Below are positions 24,669 through 32,144 of a stretch of 64,000 bases of DNA, piece by piece. Position 1 is the first letter of the stretch; every line of letters begins with the position of its first letter. Both the position numbers and the translations under genes were made by a program. The DNA is from Brachybacterium sp. YJGR34. GTDB lineage: Bacteria; Actinomycetota; Actinomycetes; Actinomycetales; Dermabacteraceae. The stretch is from positions 1 to 64,000 of the forward strand of contig NZ_PNFB01000009.1 in assembly GCF_003347015.1 (NCBI RefSeq), written 5' to 3'. The notes below the pieces were generated by a model, which was given only the letters and a program-made list of their open reading frames with translations, made no database searches and was not told the origin of the DNA.

Positions 24669-26500
24669 CGCTGCACCAGCTTCCGGTAGTCCTCGCGGTC
24701 CATGAGCTCCTCGTGCGTCGCCCGGGCGGCGAGGCGGCCGTCGCGGACCAGGGCCACCTCGTCGGCCGCACGCAGCAGGGCGGGGGAGCGGGTCACCAGC
24801 AGGGTGGCCCGGTCGGGATCGTGCCGAGCGGCGATCAGCGCCTCGGCGATGCGCTGCTCGGTCACGGCGTCGACGGCGGTGGTGGGGTCGTGCAGCACGA
24901 GCACCGGGGAATCGGCCGCCACGGCGCGGGCCAGGGCGATGCGCTGACGCTGCCCGCCCGAGAGGTTCGCGCCGCGATCGAGGATGCGGGTGTCATAGCC
25001 CTCGGGCAGGATCCGCAGCAGGTCGTCGGCCCCGGCGGCGTGCAGGGCGGCGTCGGCCCAGGCGTCGGGGGCGCCGCCCTCGCTCGGCGCCTCGAGGGCG
25101 GAGGTGGGCGCACGAGTGGCGAGCTGCTCGCGCAGCGTGCCGTCGAACAGGTCCACCACATGCGGCTCGAGCAGGAGATCGGCGCGGGCGGTGAAGCGGG
25201 TGGACGCGGTGAGCTCCTCCCCGCCGAGGTACACGCCCGGATGCTCCTCACGGCCGGAGAGCGCATCGATCACGGACTCCGCATCGAGCACCTCGGTGCA
25301 GGCCAGCGCGATGACGCGACCGTCGGGGACGGTGAGGTCGAGCCCGTTCAGGCTCCCCGTGGCCACGCCGCGCAGCTCCAGACCGCCGGTGCCGGGGCGG
25401 CGCTCGCCGGCGCTGGTCTCGCCGCGCTCGTCCCGGGCGGTGGCCAGGCGGTCCAGAGCGAGCTCCGGATCGTCGATGTCGCGTCCGAAGTCCGCGAGCA
25501 GGTTCCGCACGCGCCGCGCGGAGGTGGACATGCTCGCCCACCACACGGGGATCCCGGAGAGGCCCTGCAGCATGCCCATGTTGTTGCGGGCCACGCCCAC
25601 CACCGCGATCAGGGTGCCGATCGCCATGTCGCCCGCGACGGTGCGCTGGGCGGCGATGACCGCGACGGCCGCCATCATGGCGGCGGTGACCAGGGTGGTC
25701 AGGCCGCTCGAGATGCCGGAGAAGCGCGCGTTGACCAGGGCGGCGTCCAGGGCGACGCGGGAGTGGCGACGGTACTGCGCGCGGGCCCGGCTCTGGACCC
25801 CGAGGCCCTGCAGCACTCGCAGGCCGTGGACGAGGTCGGTCGCGGTCGCGGCGGCGTCGGCGGCCTTGGACTGCTGGGCGTCGTAGCGCGCGGACAGCAC
25901 CGGGCTGATCACCCGCACCACGATCACCATGACGATGATCCCGAGGAAGGTGGCCAGTCCCAGCCAGAGGTCGAGCACGGTGAGCCACACCCCGGCGCCG
26001 AGCACCACCACCGAGGCGGGGAACACCCACGGCAGCATGTCCATCACGTCCGAGGCCTTGTCCGCGTCCGAGGTGGCGATCGAGAGCACCTCGCCGGCCG
26101 GACGCTCCACGGCCTTCGAGCGAGGATCCAGCACGGCGGAGGTGACGGCGACCCGCAGGCGGTGCCGCTCGAACATGCGGGCGCGCTGGCTGGCCGCGAA
26201 CATGATCGTCCACGCCCAGGTGCTCAGCACCCGCAGCACCACGATCCCGACGGAGCCGCCGACGGTCAGCCACAGGTTCCCCTGCACGATCCCGACGTCG
26301 ATGATCAGCCCGATGAGGATCGGGATCAGCATCTCCACGCCCTCCGTGACCGTGGACAGCGCCATGATCCACGGGAGCGAGCGGCGGTGGTTGCGCACGA
26401 TGGAGCGCATCACCCCGCGGGGCGGCCGGGCCGCGGTCACGGGGTTCTGGGCAGGGGAGCCGACGGCGGAGCGATCCGCCGTCTCGGAGAGGAGGGGCAC
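24665..26500 (-). CDS. ABC exporter subunit with degenerate ATP site but intact LSGGQ
   Basis: A 611-residue fused membrane/ATPase subunit, partner of the next gene. The membrane domain is normal. The ATPase keeps LSGGQRQRIALARA (near residue 512), but the Walker A place reads ALACTEVLDAES with no lysine (residues about 395-406), Walker B is VLVLHDPTTAVD (His for Asp, Asp for the catalytic Glu), the Q-loop Gln is Glu (LLLEPHVV), and the switch His is Arg (LLVTRSPAL). It can hardly hydrolyse ATP at its own site but can complete the partner's. I start at GTG 26500 with GGAGAGGAG upstream; ATG 26410 (MRSIVRN) is the alternative. Upstream in-frame sequence to 26650 lacks coding character. Confidence 0.85.
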   Translation of the reverse strand: MPLLSETADRSAVGSPAQNPVTAARPPRGVMRSIVRNHRRSLPWIMALSTVTEGVEMLIPILIGLIIDVGIVQGNLWLTVGGSVGIVVLRVLSTWAWTIMFAASQRARMFERHRLRVAVTSAVLDPRSKAVERPAGEVLSIATSDADKASDVMDMLPWVFPASVVVLGAGVWLTVLDLWLGLATFLGIIVMVIVVRVISPVLSARYDAQQSKAADAAATATDLVHGLRVLQGLGVQSRARAQYRRHSRVALDAALVNARFSGISSGLTTLVTAAMMAAVAVIAAQRTVAGDMAIGTLIAVVGVARNNMGMLQGLSGIPVWWASMSTSARRVRNLLADFGRDIDDPELALDRLATARDERGETSAGERRPGTGGLELRGVATGSLNGLDLTVPDGRVIALACTEVLDAESVIDALSGREEHPGVYLGGEELTASTRFTARADLLLEPHVVDLFDGTLREQLATRAPTSALEAPSEGGAPDAWADAALHAAGADDLLRILPEGYDTRILDRGANLSGGQRQRIALARAVAADSPVLVLHDPTTAVDAVTEQRIAEALIAARHDPDRATLLVTRSPALLRAADEVALVRDGRLAARATHEELMDREDYRKLVQR

Positions 26501-26636
26501 CTGGTCAATCCAACTCCTCTCCCGGCTCGGCTGCAACGGGTTTTCCCGGCCGTCTCTCACCCCGTGCGCAGGATCACCGCGAGGACGGAGGCGATGACAC
26601 AATGGCGCCGGACCGCCATCGACCCCAGGAGCTGCC

Positions 26637-27254
26637 ATGAGCGATCGCACCGTCGAGCTGTTCGTCGACCCCGCCTGCCCCTACGCCTGGATGACCAGCC
26701 GCTGGCTGCACCATGCCGCCGAGGTCCGGGAGGTCACCCTCCGCTTCTCGGTGATGTCCCTGTTCGTCCTCAACGAGGGCCGCGAGCTGGACCCTGACTA
26801 TCGGCGCAGCATCGACAAGTCGCCGGGCGCCGCTCGCCTCGCGATCGCCATCACCCGCGCCGAGGGCCCGGAGGCCTTCTCCGCCTGGTACACGGCCTGG
26901 GGCGAGCGCTACCACGTGGGCGGGGACAAGGACCGCCGCGCAGTGGCCGAGCAGGCCCTCGAGGCCGCCGGTCTGCCCGCCGCGCTGATCGAGGCCTACG
27001 AGCCCGTGCCCGGGGACGAGATCGACGAGGCGCTGCGCGCCTCCCACGCCCGGGCGATCTCCCTGGTCGGCGAGGACGTCGGCACCCCGGTGATCAGCTT
27101 CGGCGAGGGGACCGGCTACTTCGGACCGGTGGTCTCCCCGGCGCCGCGCGGCGAGGAGGCCGGTCGCCTGCTCGACGGGCTGCAGGCCCTCGCCCACGTC
27201 GAGGGCTTCTACGAGCTCAAGCGCACCCGCACCGGCGGCGTCGACCTCCGCTGA
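26637..27254 (+). CDS. DsbA-family oxidoreductase, mycothiol-dependent (Rv2466c-like)
   Basis: A 205-residue thioredoxin-fold protein close to the mycobacterial Rv2466c family, which uses mycothiol to reduce substrates including nitro compounds. Shared landmarks are DPACPYAWMTSRWL, VMSLFVLNEGREL, VGEDVGTPVISF, FFGPVVSPAPRGEEAG-like PRGEEAGRLLDG and FYELKRTRTG. The active site is CPYA (Cys14, Ala17) instead of CPWC, so the resolving cysteine is missing and a monothiol mechanism is implied. ATG 26637 has AGGAG 5 nt upstream. Mycothiol genes mshA and an mshB-like gene lie later in the window. Confidence 0.85.
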   Translation: MSDRTVELFVDPACPYAWMTSRWLHHAAEVREVTLRFSVMSLFVLNEGRELDPDYRRSIDKSPGAARLAIAITRAEGPEAFSAWYTAWGERYHVGGDKDRRAVAEQALEAAGLPAALIEAYEPVPGDEIDEALRASHARAISLVGEDVGTPVISFGEGTGYFGPVVSPAPRGEEAGRLLDGLQALAHVEGFYELKRTRTGGVDLR

Positions 27255-27297
27255 CCCTTCCCACCACCCCTCACCCCCGAAAGCGAGACCCTCCTCC

Positions 27298-27771
27298 ATG
27301 CGCGTCCACATCGGCACCGATCACGCCGGCTTCGAGCTCAAGAATCGGCTGGTCGACCAGCTGCGGAACAAGGGGCACGAGGTCACCGACCACGGCGCCC
27401 ACGCGTACGACGCCCTCGACGACTACCCGCCGTTCTGCACCGACGTGGGCGAGGCCGTGGTCGCGGACCCCGAGGCGCTGGGCGTGGTGATCGGCGGCTC
27501 CGGCAACGGCGAGCAGATCGCGGCGAACAAGGTGGACGGGGTGCGCGCCGCCCTGGTGTGGAACGAGGACACCGCCCGCCTCGCCCGCCAGCACAACGAC
27601 GCGAACGTCATCTCCATCGGCGCACGCCAGCACAGCGAGGAGGAGCTCGAGGCCCTCATCGACCTGTTCCTCGCCGAGCCCTTCTCCGGCGAGGAGCGCC
27701 ACCAGCGCCGCATCGACCTCGTGGCGCAGTACGAGCGCACCGGCGGCTACGGCGCCCCCGCCGGCGCGTAA
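27298..27771 (+). CDS. rpiB: Ribose-5-phosphate isomerase B
   Basis: Interconverts ribose 5-phosphate and ribulose 5-phosphate in the pentose phosphate pathway. The 157-residue protein shows TDHAGFELK (7-15), the GGSGNGEQIAANKVDGVRAALVWNE segment and RQHNDANVISIGAR. The catalytic base is Glu72 in SGNGE, as in mycobacterial RpiB, not the Cys of the E. coli type. It is 43 nt after the oxidoreductase gene and its TAA stop overlaps the next ATG (TAATG). Confidence 0.93.
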   Translation: MRVHIGTDHAGFELKNRLVDQLRNKGHEVTDHGAHAYDALDDYPPFCTDVGEAVVADPEALGVVIGGSGNGEQIAANKVDGVRAALVWNEDTARLARQHNDANVISIGARQHSEEELEALIDLFLAEPFSGEERHQRRIDLVAQYERTGGYGAPAGA

Positions 27772-28814
27772 TGCCGGAGGGGCACACGGTCCACCGGCTC
27801 GCCGCCGCGATCGCCCGCGGGTTCGGCGGCCGGCGGGTGCGGGTCTCGAGCCCGCAGGGGCGCTTCGCCGAGGCCGCGCAGCTGGATCAGATGGTGCTGC
27901 TGGGCGCCGAGGCGGCCGGCAAGCACCTGTTCCTCTCCTTCGCGCCCTCGGAGGACGTGGACCGCGGCTCGCCGGTGGTCCGCCACGTCCATGTCCACCT
28001 GGGTCTGTACGGCTCCTGGACCTTCGCGGGCGACCCCGGCGTCTTCGACGCCCACGCCATCGGGGCCCCGCGCCGGCGCCTCGGCGAGCAGGAGACCGCT
28101 CTCGACGGCGGTGAGGACTGGCGGCGCCTGGTCCCGCGGCCGACGGTCCGGCTGCGCCTGGCCGGGGAGCACGGGCTCGCGGATCTCACCGGACCGACGG
28201 CCTGCGAGATCCTCGACGCCGAGGAGCGTCGGGCGATCCTCGATCGTCTGGGTCCGGACCCGCTGCGCGAGGACGCCTCGGCCCGGCGCTTCGTCGAGGC
28301 GGTGCGGCGCTCCCGCACCACGATCGGGGCGCTGCTGATGAACCAGAAGGTGGTCGCCGGGATCGGGAACATCTACCGGGCCGAGCTGCTGTTCCGGGCC
28401 CGTCTGGATCCCCTGGTGCCGGGTAGGGACCTCAGCGCCGGGATGCTCGAGGAGATGTGGGAGGACCTGGTGGCGCTCATGACCTACGGCGCCCGCACCG
28501 GCCGCATCGTCACCACGCAGCCCGAGCACCGCGAGATCGAGGCGCGGATCGTGGAGCGCTCCCGGGGCACGCGTCAGAACACCGACGAGGAGGCGGACGC
28601 GGTCCCGCGCGAGCAGTCCTTCTACGTCTACCACCGCCAGACGCTGCCCTGCCGGCTGTGCGGCACGGAGATCCGCTCCGGCGATCTGGCGGGCCGCACC
28701 GTGTTCTGGTGCCCGAGCTGCCAGAGCGTCCGCAGCCGCCGCGCGCCCTGGTCCCGCGAGCATCCGGCGGCGCCCTGGGCGTTGGACGGCCCGAGCGGGC
28801 AGCGGGTCGCCTGA
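27771..28814 (+). CDS. nei: Fpg/Nei-family DNA glycosylase (Nei2 type)
   Basis: Removes oxidised bases and nicks the abasic site. After Met comes the catalytic Pro-Glu (MPEGHTVHRLA), as in the Nei2 branch. The helix-two-turn-helix region has LLMNQKVVAGIGNIYRAELLFRA, and a C-terminal zinc finger has Cys pairs CRLCG and CPSC near residues 300-325. The 347-residue length is larger than E. coli Nei because of an insert of about 20 residues before the finger and a Pro-rich tail. Start overlaps the rpiB stop, so translation is probably coupled. Confidence 0.92.
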   Translation: MPEGHTVHRLAAAIARGFGGRRVRVSSPQGRFAEAAQLDQMVLLGAEAAGKHLFLSFAPSEDVDRGSPVVRHVHVHLGLYGSWTFAGDPGVFDAHAIGAPRRRLGEQETALDGGEDWRRLVPRPTVRLRLAGEHGLADLTGPTACEILDAEERRAILDRLGPDPLREDASARRFVEAVRRSRTTIGALLMNQKVVAGIGNIYRAELLFRARLDPLVPGRDLSAGMLEEMWEDLVALMTYGARTGRIVTTQPEHREIEARIVERSRGTRQNTDEEADAVPREQSFYVYHRQTLPCRLCGTEIRSGDLAGRTVFWCPSCQSVRSRRAPWSREHPAAPWALDGPSGQRVA

Positions 28815-28888
28815 CCCGTGCGCATTCCGCCGCTGGCTCGGGCATCCTCGGGGCGGCCCGACGCGGGGCCGGCGCCATCCCGCGCACC

Positions 28889-29923
28889 TCAGTAGAGCAT
28901 CCCCATCGCGGCGCGTGTCTCCTCGAGCGTCTCTCCCGCGATCTGACGCGCGGCGTCGTTGCCTGAGCACAGCGCCTCTGCCGCGTCGGCCGCCACCAGC
29001 GCTGCCCGGCGCTGCCGCAGCTCGCGCAGATGCTCGTTCACCGCCTCGGTGGTCAGAGCCTTCAAGGCGCCGCTGCCCTGAGAGCCGACCTCGTCGGCGA
29101 TGTCCTGCGGGGTTCGCCCCGAGCAGACGGAAGCGGTGTCGAGCAGGGCGGACACACCGGGTCGGGAGTCGGGATCGTAGGTGATGGTCCGCTCGGAGTC
29201 CGTCGGGGCCTTGCGGATCCGCTGGGCGGTCTCGTCCTCGTTCATCGCCAGGGTGATCGTGTTCCCGTAGCTCTTGGACATCGTCCTCCCGTCGAGGCCG
29301 GGAAGCTCTGGAGTCTCCGTGATCAGAGCCTCGGGCTCGGGGAACACCTCGCCGTACTTCTCGTTGAAGCGGCGCGCGATGGTGCGGGTCACCTCGACGT
29401 GGGGCAGGTTGTCCTTGCCGACGGGCACCAGGTTGCCCTTGCAGAACAGGATGTCAGCGGCCTGGTGGACCGGATAGGTCAGCAGCAGCCCGTTCAGCGC
29501 CCGCCCGGAGGCGAGCAGCTCGGCCTTGACGGTCGGGTTGCGGTGGAGCTCGGCCTCCGTGACAAGGCTCAGGAACGGGAGGAACAGCTGGTTGAGCTCC
29601 GGGATGGCCGAGTGGGTGAAGATCGTCGACCGGCCCGGATCGATCCCGGCGGCGAGATAGTCCAGGACCGCGCTGTACACGTTCTCGCGGAATGCGCCGG
29701 CCGTGTCGCGGTCCGTGATCACCTGGTAGTCGGCGATGATCACGAGCGTCTCGACGCCGGCGTCCTGCAGGCGGACGCGTTCACGGATCGTGCCGACGTA
29801 GTGGCCCAGATGCAGCTGTCCTGTGGGGCGCTCACCGGTCAGGATGCGGTATCGGCTCGGATCCGAGCTGATCGAGGACCGCAGGGCGGGCATGCGCTCG
29901 GAGAGAGCGGAGAACGAGTCCAT
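28889..29923 (-). CDS. trpS: Tryptophanyl-tRNA synthetase, attenuator-controlled
   Basis: Charges tRNA-Trp. The 344-residue class Ic enzyme has the HIGH-type motif GQLHLGHYVG (35-44) and TMSKS at 214-218. Where Bacillus TrpRS has DQHAIT (His43, a contact of the inhibitor indolmycin), this protein has DYQVIT, with Gln67 at that place by eye alignment. The gene starts at ATG 29923 with GAAGGAG 6 nt upstream and is preceded by a Trp-Trp leader peptide and hairpins. Base composition is a little less GC-rich than the neighbours. It could be a second, inhibitor-resistant TrpRS as in Streptomyces; the window does not show whether another copy exists. Confidence 0.92.
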   Translation of the reverse strand: MDSFSALSERMPALRSSISSDPSRYRILTGERPTGQLHLGHYVGTIRERVRLQDAGVETLVIIADYQVITDRDTAGAFRENVYSAVLDYLAAGIDPGRSTIFTHSAIPELNQLFLPFLSLVTEAELHRNPTVKAELLASGRALNGLLLTYPVHQAADILFCKGNLVPVGKDNLPHVEVTRTIARRFNEKYGEVFPEPEALITETPELPGLDGRTMSKSYGNTITLAMNEDETAQRIRKAPTDSERTITYDPDSRPGVSALLDTASVCSGRTPQDIADEVGSQGSGALKALTTEAVNEHLRELRQRRAALVAADAAEALCSGNDAARQIAGETLEETRAAMGMLY

Positions 29924-29973
29924 GGAGTGCTCCTTCGAAGGAAGTGAGCTGCACGGACAGAGGTGCCACGGGG

Positions 29974-30028
29974 TCGCGGGCTGCCGCGCAGCCCGCGATT
30001 GATTGCGTCACGGCTGCAGGAGCAGCCG
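29974..30028 (-). promoter_or_regulatory. Transcription attenuator of trpS with alternative hairpins
   Basis: In transcript order: CGGCTGC (30028-30022) pairs with GCAGCCG (30017-30011), a stem inside the leader peptide gene just after its Trp codons. Then TCGCGGGCTGC (29998-29988) pairs with GCAGCCCGCGA (29984-29974), an 11-bp stem with a 3-nt loop. The second arm GCAGCC can pair instead with GGCTGC of the third arm, the classical 1:2, 2:3, 3:4 layout. A ribosome stalled on the Trp codons would cover arm 1 and favour 2:3. No U-tract follows the last stem. Confidence 0.7.
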
Positions 30029-30055
30029 CCACCAGGAGGAACCGGAAAGACGCAT
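30008..30055 (-). CDS. Trp leader peptide of trpS
   Basis: A 15-codon open frame, MRLSGSSWWRLLLQP, with two adjacent Trp codons (TGG TGG) followed by a hairpin. It starts at ATG 30055, 6 nt after a TACGCT box, so it is probably leaderless, and stops 84 nt before trpS. Tandem Trp in so short a frame, right before attenuator arms, is the hallmark of ribosome-mediated attenuation. Confidence 0.75.
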   Translation of the reverse strand: MRLSGSSWWRLLLQP

Positions 30056-30061
30056 GAGCCG

Positions 30062-30067
30062 AGCGTA
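30062..30067 (-). promoter_or_regulatory. -10 box of the trpS leader
   Basis: TACGCT on the minus strand lies 6 nt before the leader-peptide ATG at 30055. A TTGTCT lies 20 nt further upstream. Confidence 0.5.
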
Positions 30068-30092
30068 ACCCAGTCCAGTGGCTTGCGAGACA

Positions 30093-30215
30093 ATGTGGGC
30101 GAGGGACGGCATCAGGTCTCTTGCGGGAACACTGCTCGTCCATGCCCTCTGGACCGTCGCTGTGGTCGGAGTGCCACCCTTGTTGCTGGACGCCGTCGGC
30201 ATCGTCCCCGGCTAG
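30093..30215 (+). CDS. Possible 40-residue membrane peptide
   Basis: An open frame of 40 codons (from MWARDGIRSL) with one convincing hydrophobic helix, GTLLVHALWTVAVVGVPPLLLDAVGIV. Third-position GC is about 80 percent by my count, below the neighbours. No -10 box at 6-7 nt and no ribosome site are visible. Its stop overlaps the convergent gene at 30212 by 4 nt. It may be a small protein, the remnant end of a lost membrane gene, or chance. Confidence 0.3.
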   Translation: MWARDGIRSLAGTLLVHALWTVAVVGVPPLLLDAVGIVPG

Positions 30216-30574
30216 TGCGCCTCGTCCATCAACCCGTCGAGCTGGGCGAGACGGTCCCGCGCCTGCTGGAGCCGCTCCTCCTCGGGTCGTTCCCACCACG
30301 CTGCCCCACGCTCTCCCAGCCCCTCCTTCGCGAGCTGGACCTGCGCTCGGGCGGCACGGAGCGCTGCATCATCGTCTGCGCGCTTGGCGCGGCCGACGGC
30401 CGAACGAGCCCGGCCCAGATGGCGCGTGAGAGCACGGACGACGTCCTCGCCGAGGGCGGGATCGGTGCTCCGCCACCGCCGGCCGTGGAAGACCCGGTAG
30501 CGGCCGTCCTCGGTGAGCGAGCCCTCGTCGGGATCGTCGCCCACATCGGGCCGGCTGACGCCGCGGTCGTCCAT
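30212..30574 (-). CDS. Small helical protein of unknown function
   Basis: A 120-residue protein that I recognise only as a small conserved actinobacterial type sometimes labelled biopolymer transporter Tol. It has a short domain DGRYRVFHGRRWRSTDPALGEDVVRALTRHLGRARSAVG followed by an Ala/Arg/Glu-rich helical part (AALRAARAQVQLAKEGLGER...ARDRLAQLDGLM). No signal peptide or membrane segment. ATG 30574 is chosen because GGAGGAG lies 6 nt upstream; ATG 30589 would place that site inside the gene. Confidence 0.6.
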   Translation of the reverse strand: MDDRGVSRPDVGDDPDEGSLTEDGRYRVFHGRRWRSTDPALGEDVVRALTRHLGRARSAVGRAKRADDDAALRAARAQVQLAKEGLGERGAAWWERPEEERLQQARDRLAQLDGLMDEAH

Positions 30575-30647
30575 GAGAAGCTCCTCCATCGATCGCGGTG
30601 CACGGGCGCGTGGGAGGGACGCTACCCGGGCTCTCGTGAAGGCGCCC

Positions 30648-30653
30648 TAGGAT
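30648..30653 (+). promoter_or_regulatory. -10 box of a leaderless promoter for the hydrolase
   Basis: TAGGAT lies 7 nt before ATG 30661. Confidence 0.5.
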
Positions 30654-30660
30654 CTTTCGC

Positions 30661-31686
30661 ATGACCACTCCGCCCGCCACCACCGCCTCGGGCCGCCTCG
30701 CCGTCGGCGACGGCCACGAGATCCACTGGGAGGAGGCCGGCGCTCCCGACGGCGTCCCCGCCCTCTACCTGCACGGAGGGCCGGGAGGGCGCCTCACCCC
30801 CGGGTACCGCCGCAACGCCCCGGCGGACCGCGCGAGGATCATCGGCCTCTCCCAGCGCGGCGCCGGGGCCTCCACGCCGTCGGCCGGTGCCCCAGGGCCC
30901 GTGGACCTCTCCGCGCAGACCACCGCGCACCTGGTCGCGGACCTCGAGGCCCTGCGCGAGCACCTCGGCATCGCGGCGTGGATCGTGCAGGGCGCCTCCT
31001 GGGGCAGCACCCTGGCGCTGGCCTACGCGCAGGCGCACCCCGCGCGGGTGCTGGGCGTGGTGCTGTTCGCGGTGACCTCCACCTCCCGCCGGGAGGTGGA
31101 CTGGATCACGGAGGGCGTCGGCGCCCTGTACCCCGAGGCCTGGGACGACTTCGCCGCCCTCGCCGAGGAGGCCACCGCGTATCGCCGTGGCGGGCCGCTG
31201 CGCCTGGTCGAGGCGTACCGGCAGATGATCGCCTCCCCGGACCCCGTTCTCGCGGACCGGGCGGTGCGGGCCTGGAACCGCTGGGAGGACGCGCACATCA
31301 CCATCGGCGGCGGGGGAGCGGCCCACGCTCCGGAGGAGGACGCGGAGGTCACCGTGCAGGAGCGCACCTTCGCCCGCCTGGTCACCCACTACTGGGCCCA
31401 GGACGGCTTCGTCGCCGACTGGGCGGTGCCCTGGGATGCCGAGCCCGGAACGGGGCTGCTCGGGGGCATGGACCGGCTCGCCGGGATCCCCGGGGTGCTG
31501 ATCCACGGCCGCCGCGACGTCTCCGGCCCGGCGCTGACCGCCTGGGAGCTGCACCGGGCCTGGCCCGGCAGCGAGCTGGTGATCGTCGAGGAGGAGGGCC
31601 ACGGCGGCCCGCGCATGGCGGAGCACTGGGGCACGGCCCTGTCGGCGATGGTGGAGAAGGCTCGATATCCTGGCGACCATGCCTGA
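30661..31686 (+). CDS. Alpha/beta hydrolase, prolyl iminopeptidase-like (S33)
   Basis: A 341-residue alpha/beta hydrolase. The oxyanion motif LYLHGGPGG, the nucleophile elbow GASWGS, and GRRDVSGPALTAWELHRAWPGSE before the catalytic His segment (EEEGHGG) match prolyl iminopeptidases, which cleave N-terminal proline from peptides. The cap domain carries the Trp/Tyr-rich region EAYRQMIASPD...WNRWEDAHITIGG typical of these enzymes. It starts leaderless at ATG 30661. The acetyltransferase promoter lies inside its last codons. Confidence 0.88.
   Translation: MTTPPATTASGRLAVGDGHEIHWEEAGAPDGVPALYLHGGPGGRLTPGYRRNAPADRARIIGLSQRGAGASTPSAGAPGPVDLSAQTTAHLVADLEALREHLGIAAWIVQGASWGSTLALAYAQAHPARVLGVVLFAVTSTSRREVDWITEGVGALYPEAWDDFAALAEEATAYRRGGPLRLVEAYRQMIASPDPVLADRAVRAWNRWEDAHITIGGGGAAHAPEEDAEVTVQERTFARLVTHYWAQDGFVADWAVPWDAEPGTGLLGGMDRLAGIPGVLIHGRRDVSGPALTAWELHRAWPGSELVIVEEEGHGGPRMAEHWGTALSAMVEKARYPGDHA
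31666..31671 (+). promoter_or_regulatory. -10 box of a leaderless promoter inside the hydrolase gene
   Basis: TATCCT lies 7 nt before ATG 31679, within the final coding bases of the hydrolase gene. The acetyltransferase can therefore be made independently. Confidence 0.45.
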
Positions 31687-32134
31687 TCTCGCCCTCCGCC
31701 ATGCCCCGCTGGCCGCTCTGGACCCCGTGACCCTCTACCGGCTGCTGCAGCTGCGGCAGGACGTCTTCCTCGTGGAGCAGAAGGTCACCGATCCGGACCT
31801 CGACGGCCGCGAGCTCGAGCCCACCACCACTCTGATGTGGCTCGAGACCGCCGACGGCGATCCCGTCGCGCACGTGCGGCTGCTGCGGGAGGCCGACGGG
31901 TCGGCACGCATCGGCCGGGTCGCGGTCCGCGCGGACCACCGCCGCGGCGGGCACGGCCGGCGCCTCATGCTCGCCGCCCTCGAGCGCGCCGGCGAGATCG
32001 CTCCCGGCGCGGAGGTCCACATCGACGCCCAGGCCCATCTCGAGCACTGGTACGGCGCGATGGGCTTCGAGACCGTCAGCGGCCTCTTCCTCGAGGCCGG
32101 CATCGAGCACGTGGCGATGGTGCGCCGGGCCTGA
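31679..32134 (+). CDS. GNAT acetyltransferase, ElaA type
   Basis: A 151-residue acetyl-CoA-dependent acetyltransferase of the ElaA group. YRLLQLRQDVFLVEQKVTDPDLDGRELE is the ElaA start; IGRVAVRADHRRGGHGRRLMLAALERA is the acetyl-CoA binding loop; AQAHLEHWYGAMGFETVSGLFLEAGIEHVAM is the conserved C-terminus. Substrate not known. The first 8 bases overlap the upstream gene. Confidence 0.88.
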   Translation: MPDLALRHAPLAALDPVTLYRLLQLRQDVFLVEQKVTDPDLDGRELEPTTTLMWLETADGDPVAHVRLLREADGSARIGRVAVRADHRRGGHGRRLMLAALERAGEIAPGAEVHIDAQAHLEHWYGAMGFETVSGLFLEAGIEHVAMVRRA

Positions 32135-32144
32135 GCTCAGGCCC
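32127..32144. terminator. 18-bp perfect palindrome holding two convergent stop codons
   Basis: GGGCCTGAGCTCAGGCCC contains the TGA of the acetyltransferase (32132-32134) and, on the other strand, the TGA of the ankyrin gene. It would fold as a GC-rich hairpin in both transcripts and could act as a bidirectional terminator; there is no U-tract. Confidence 0.45.

Noticed and set aside
22014-24689. 891-residue plus-strand frame over the secreted protein and ABC genes
   Set aside because: Shadow of real genes in two other frames; no domain and low-complexity content.
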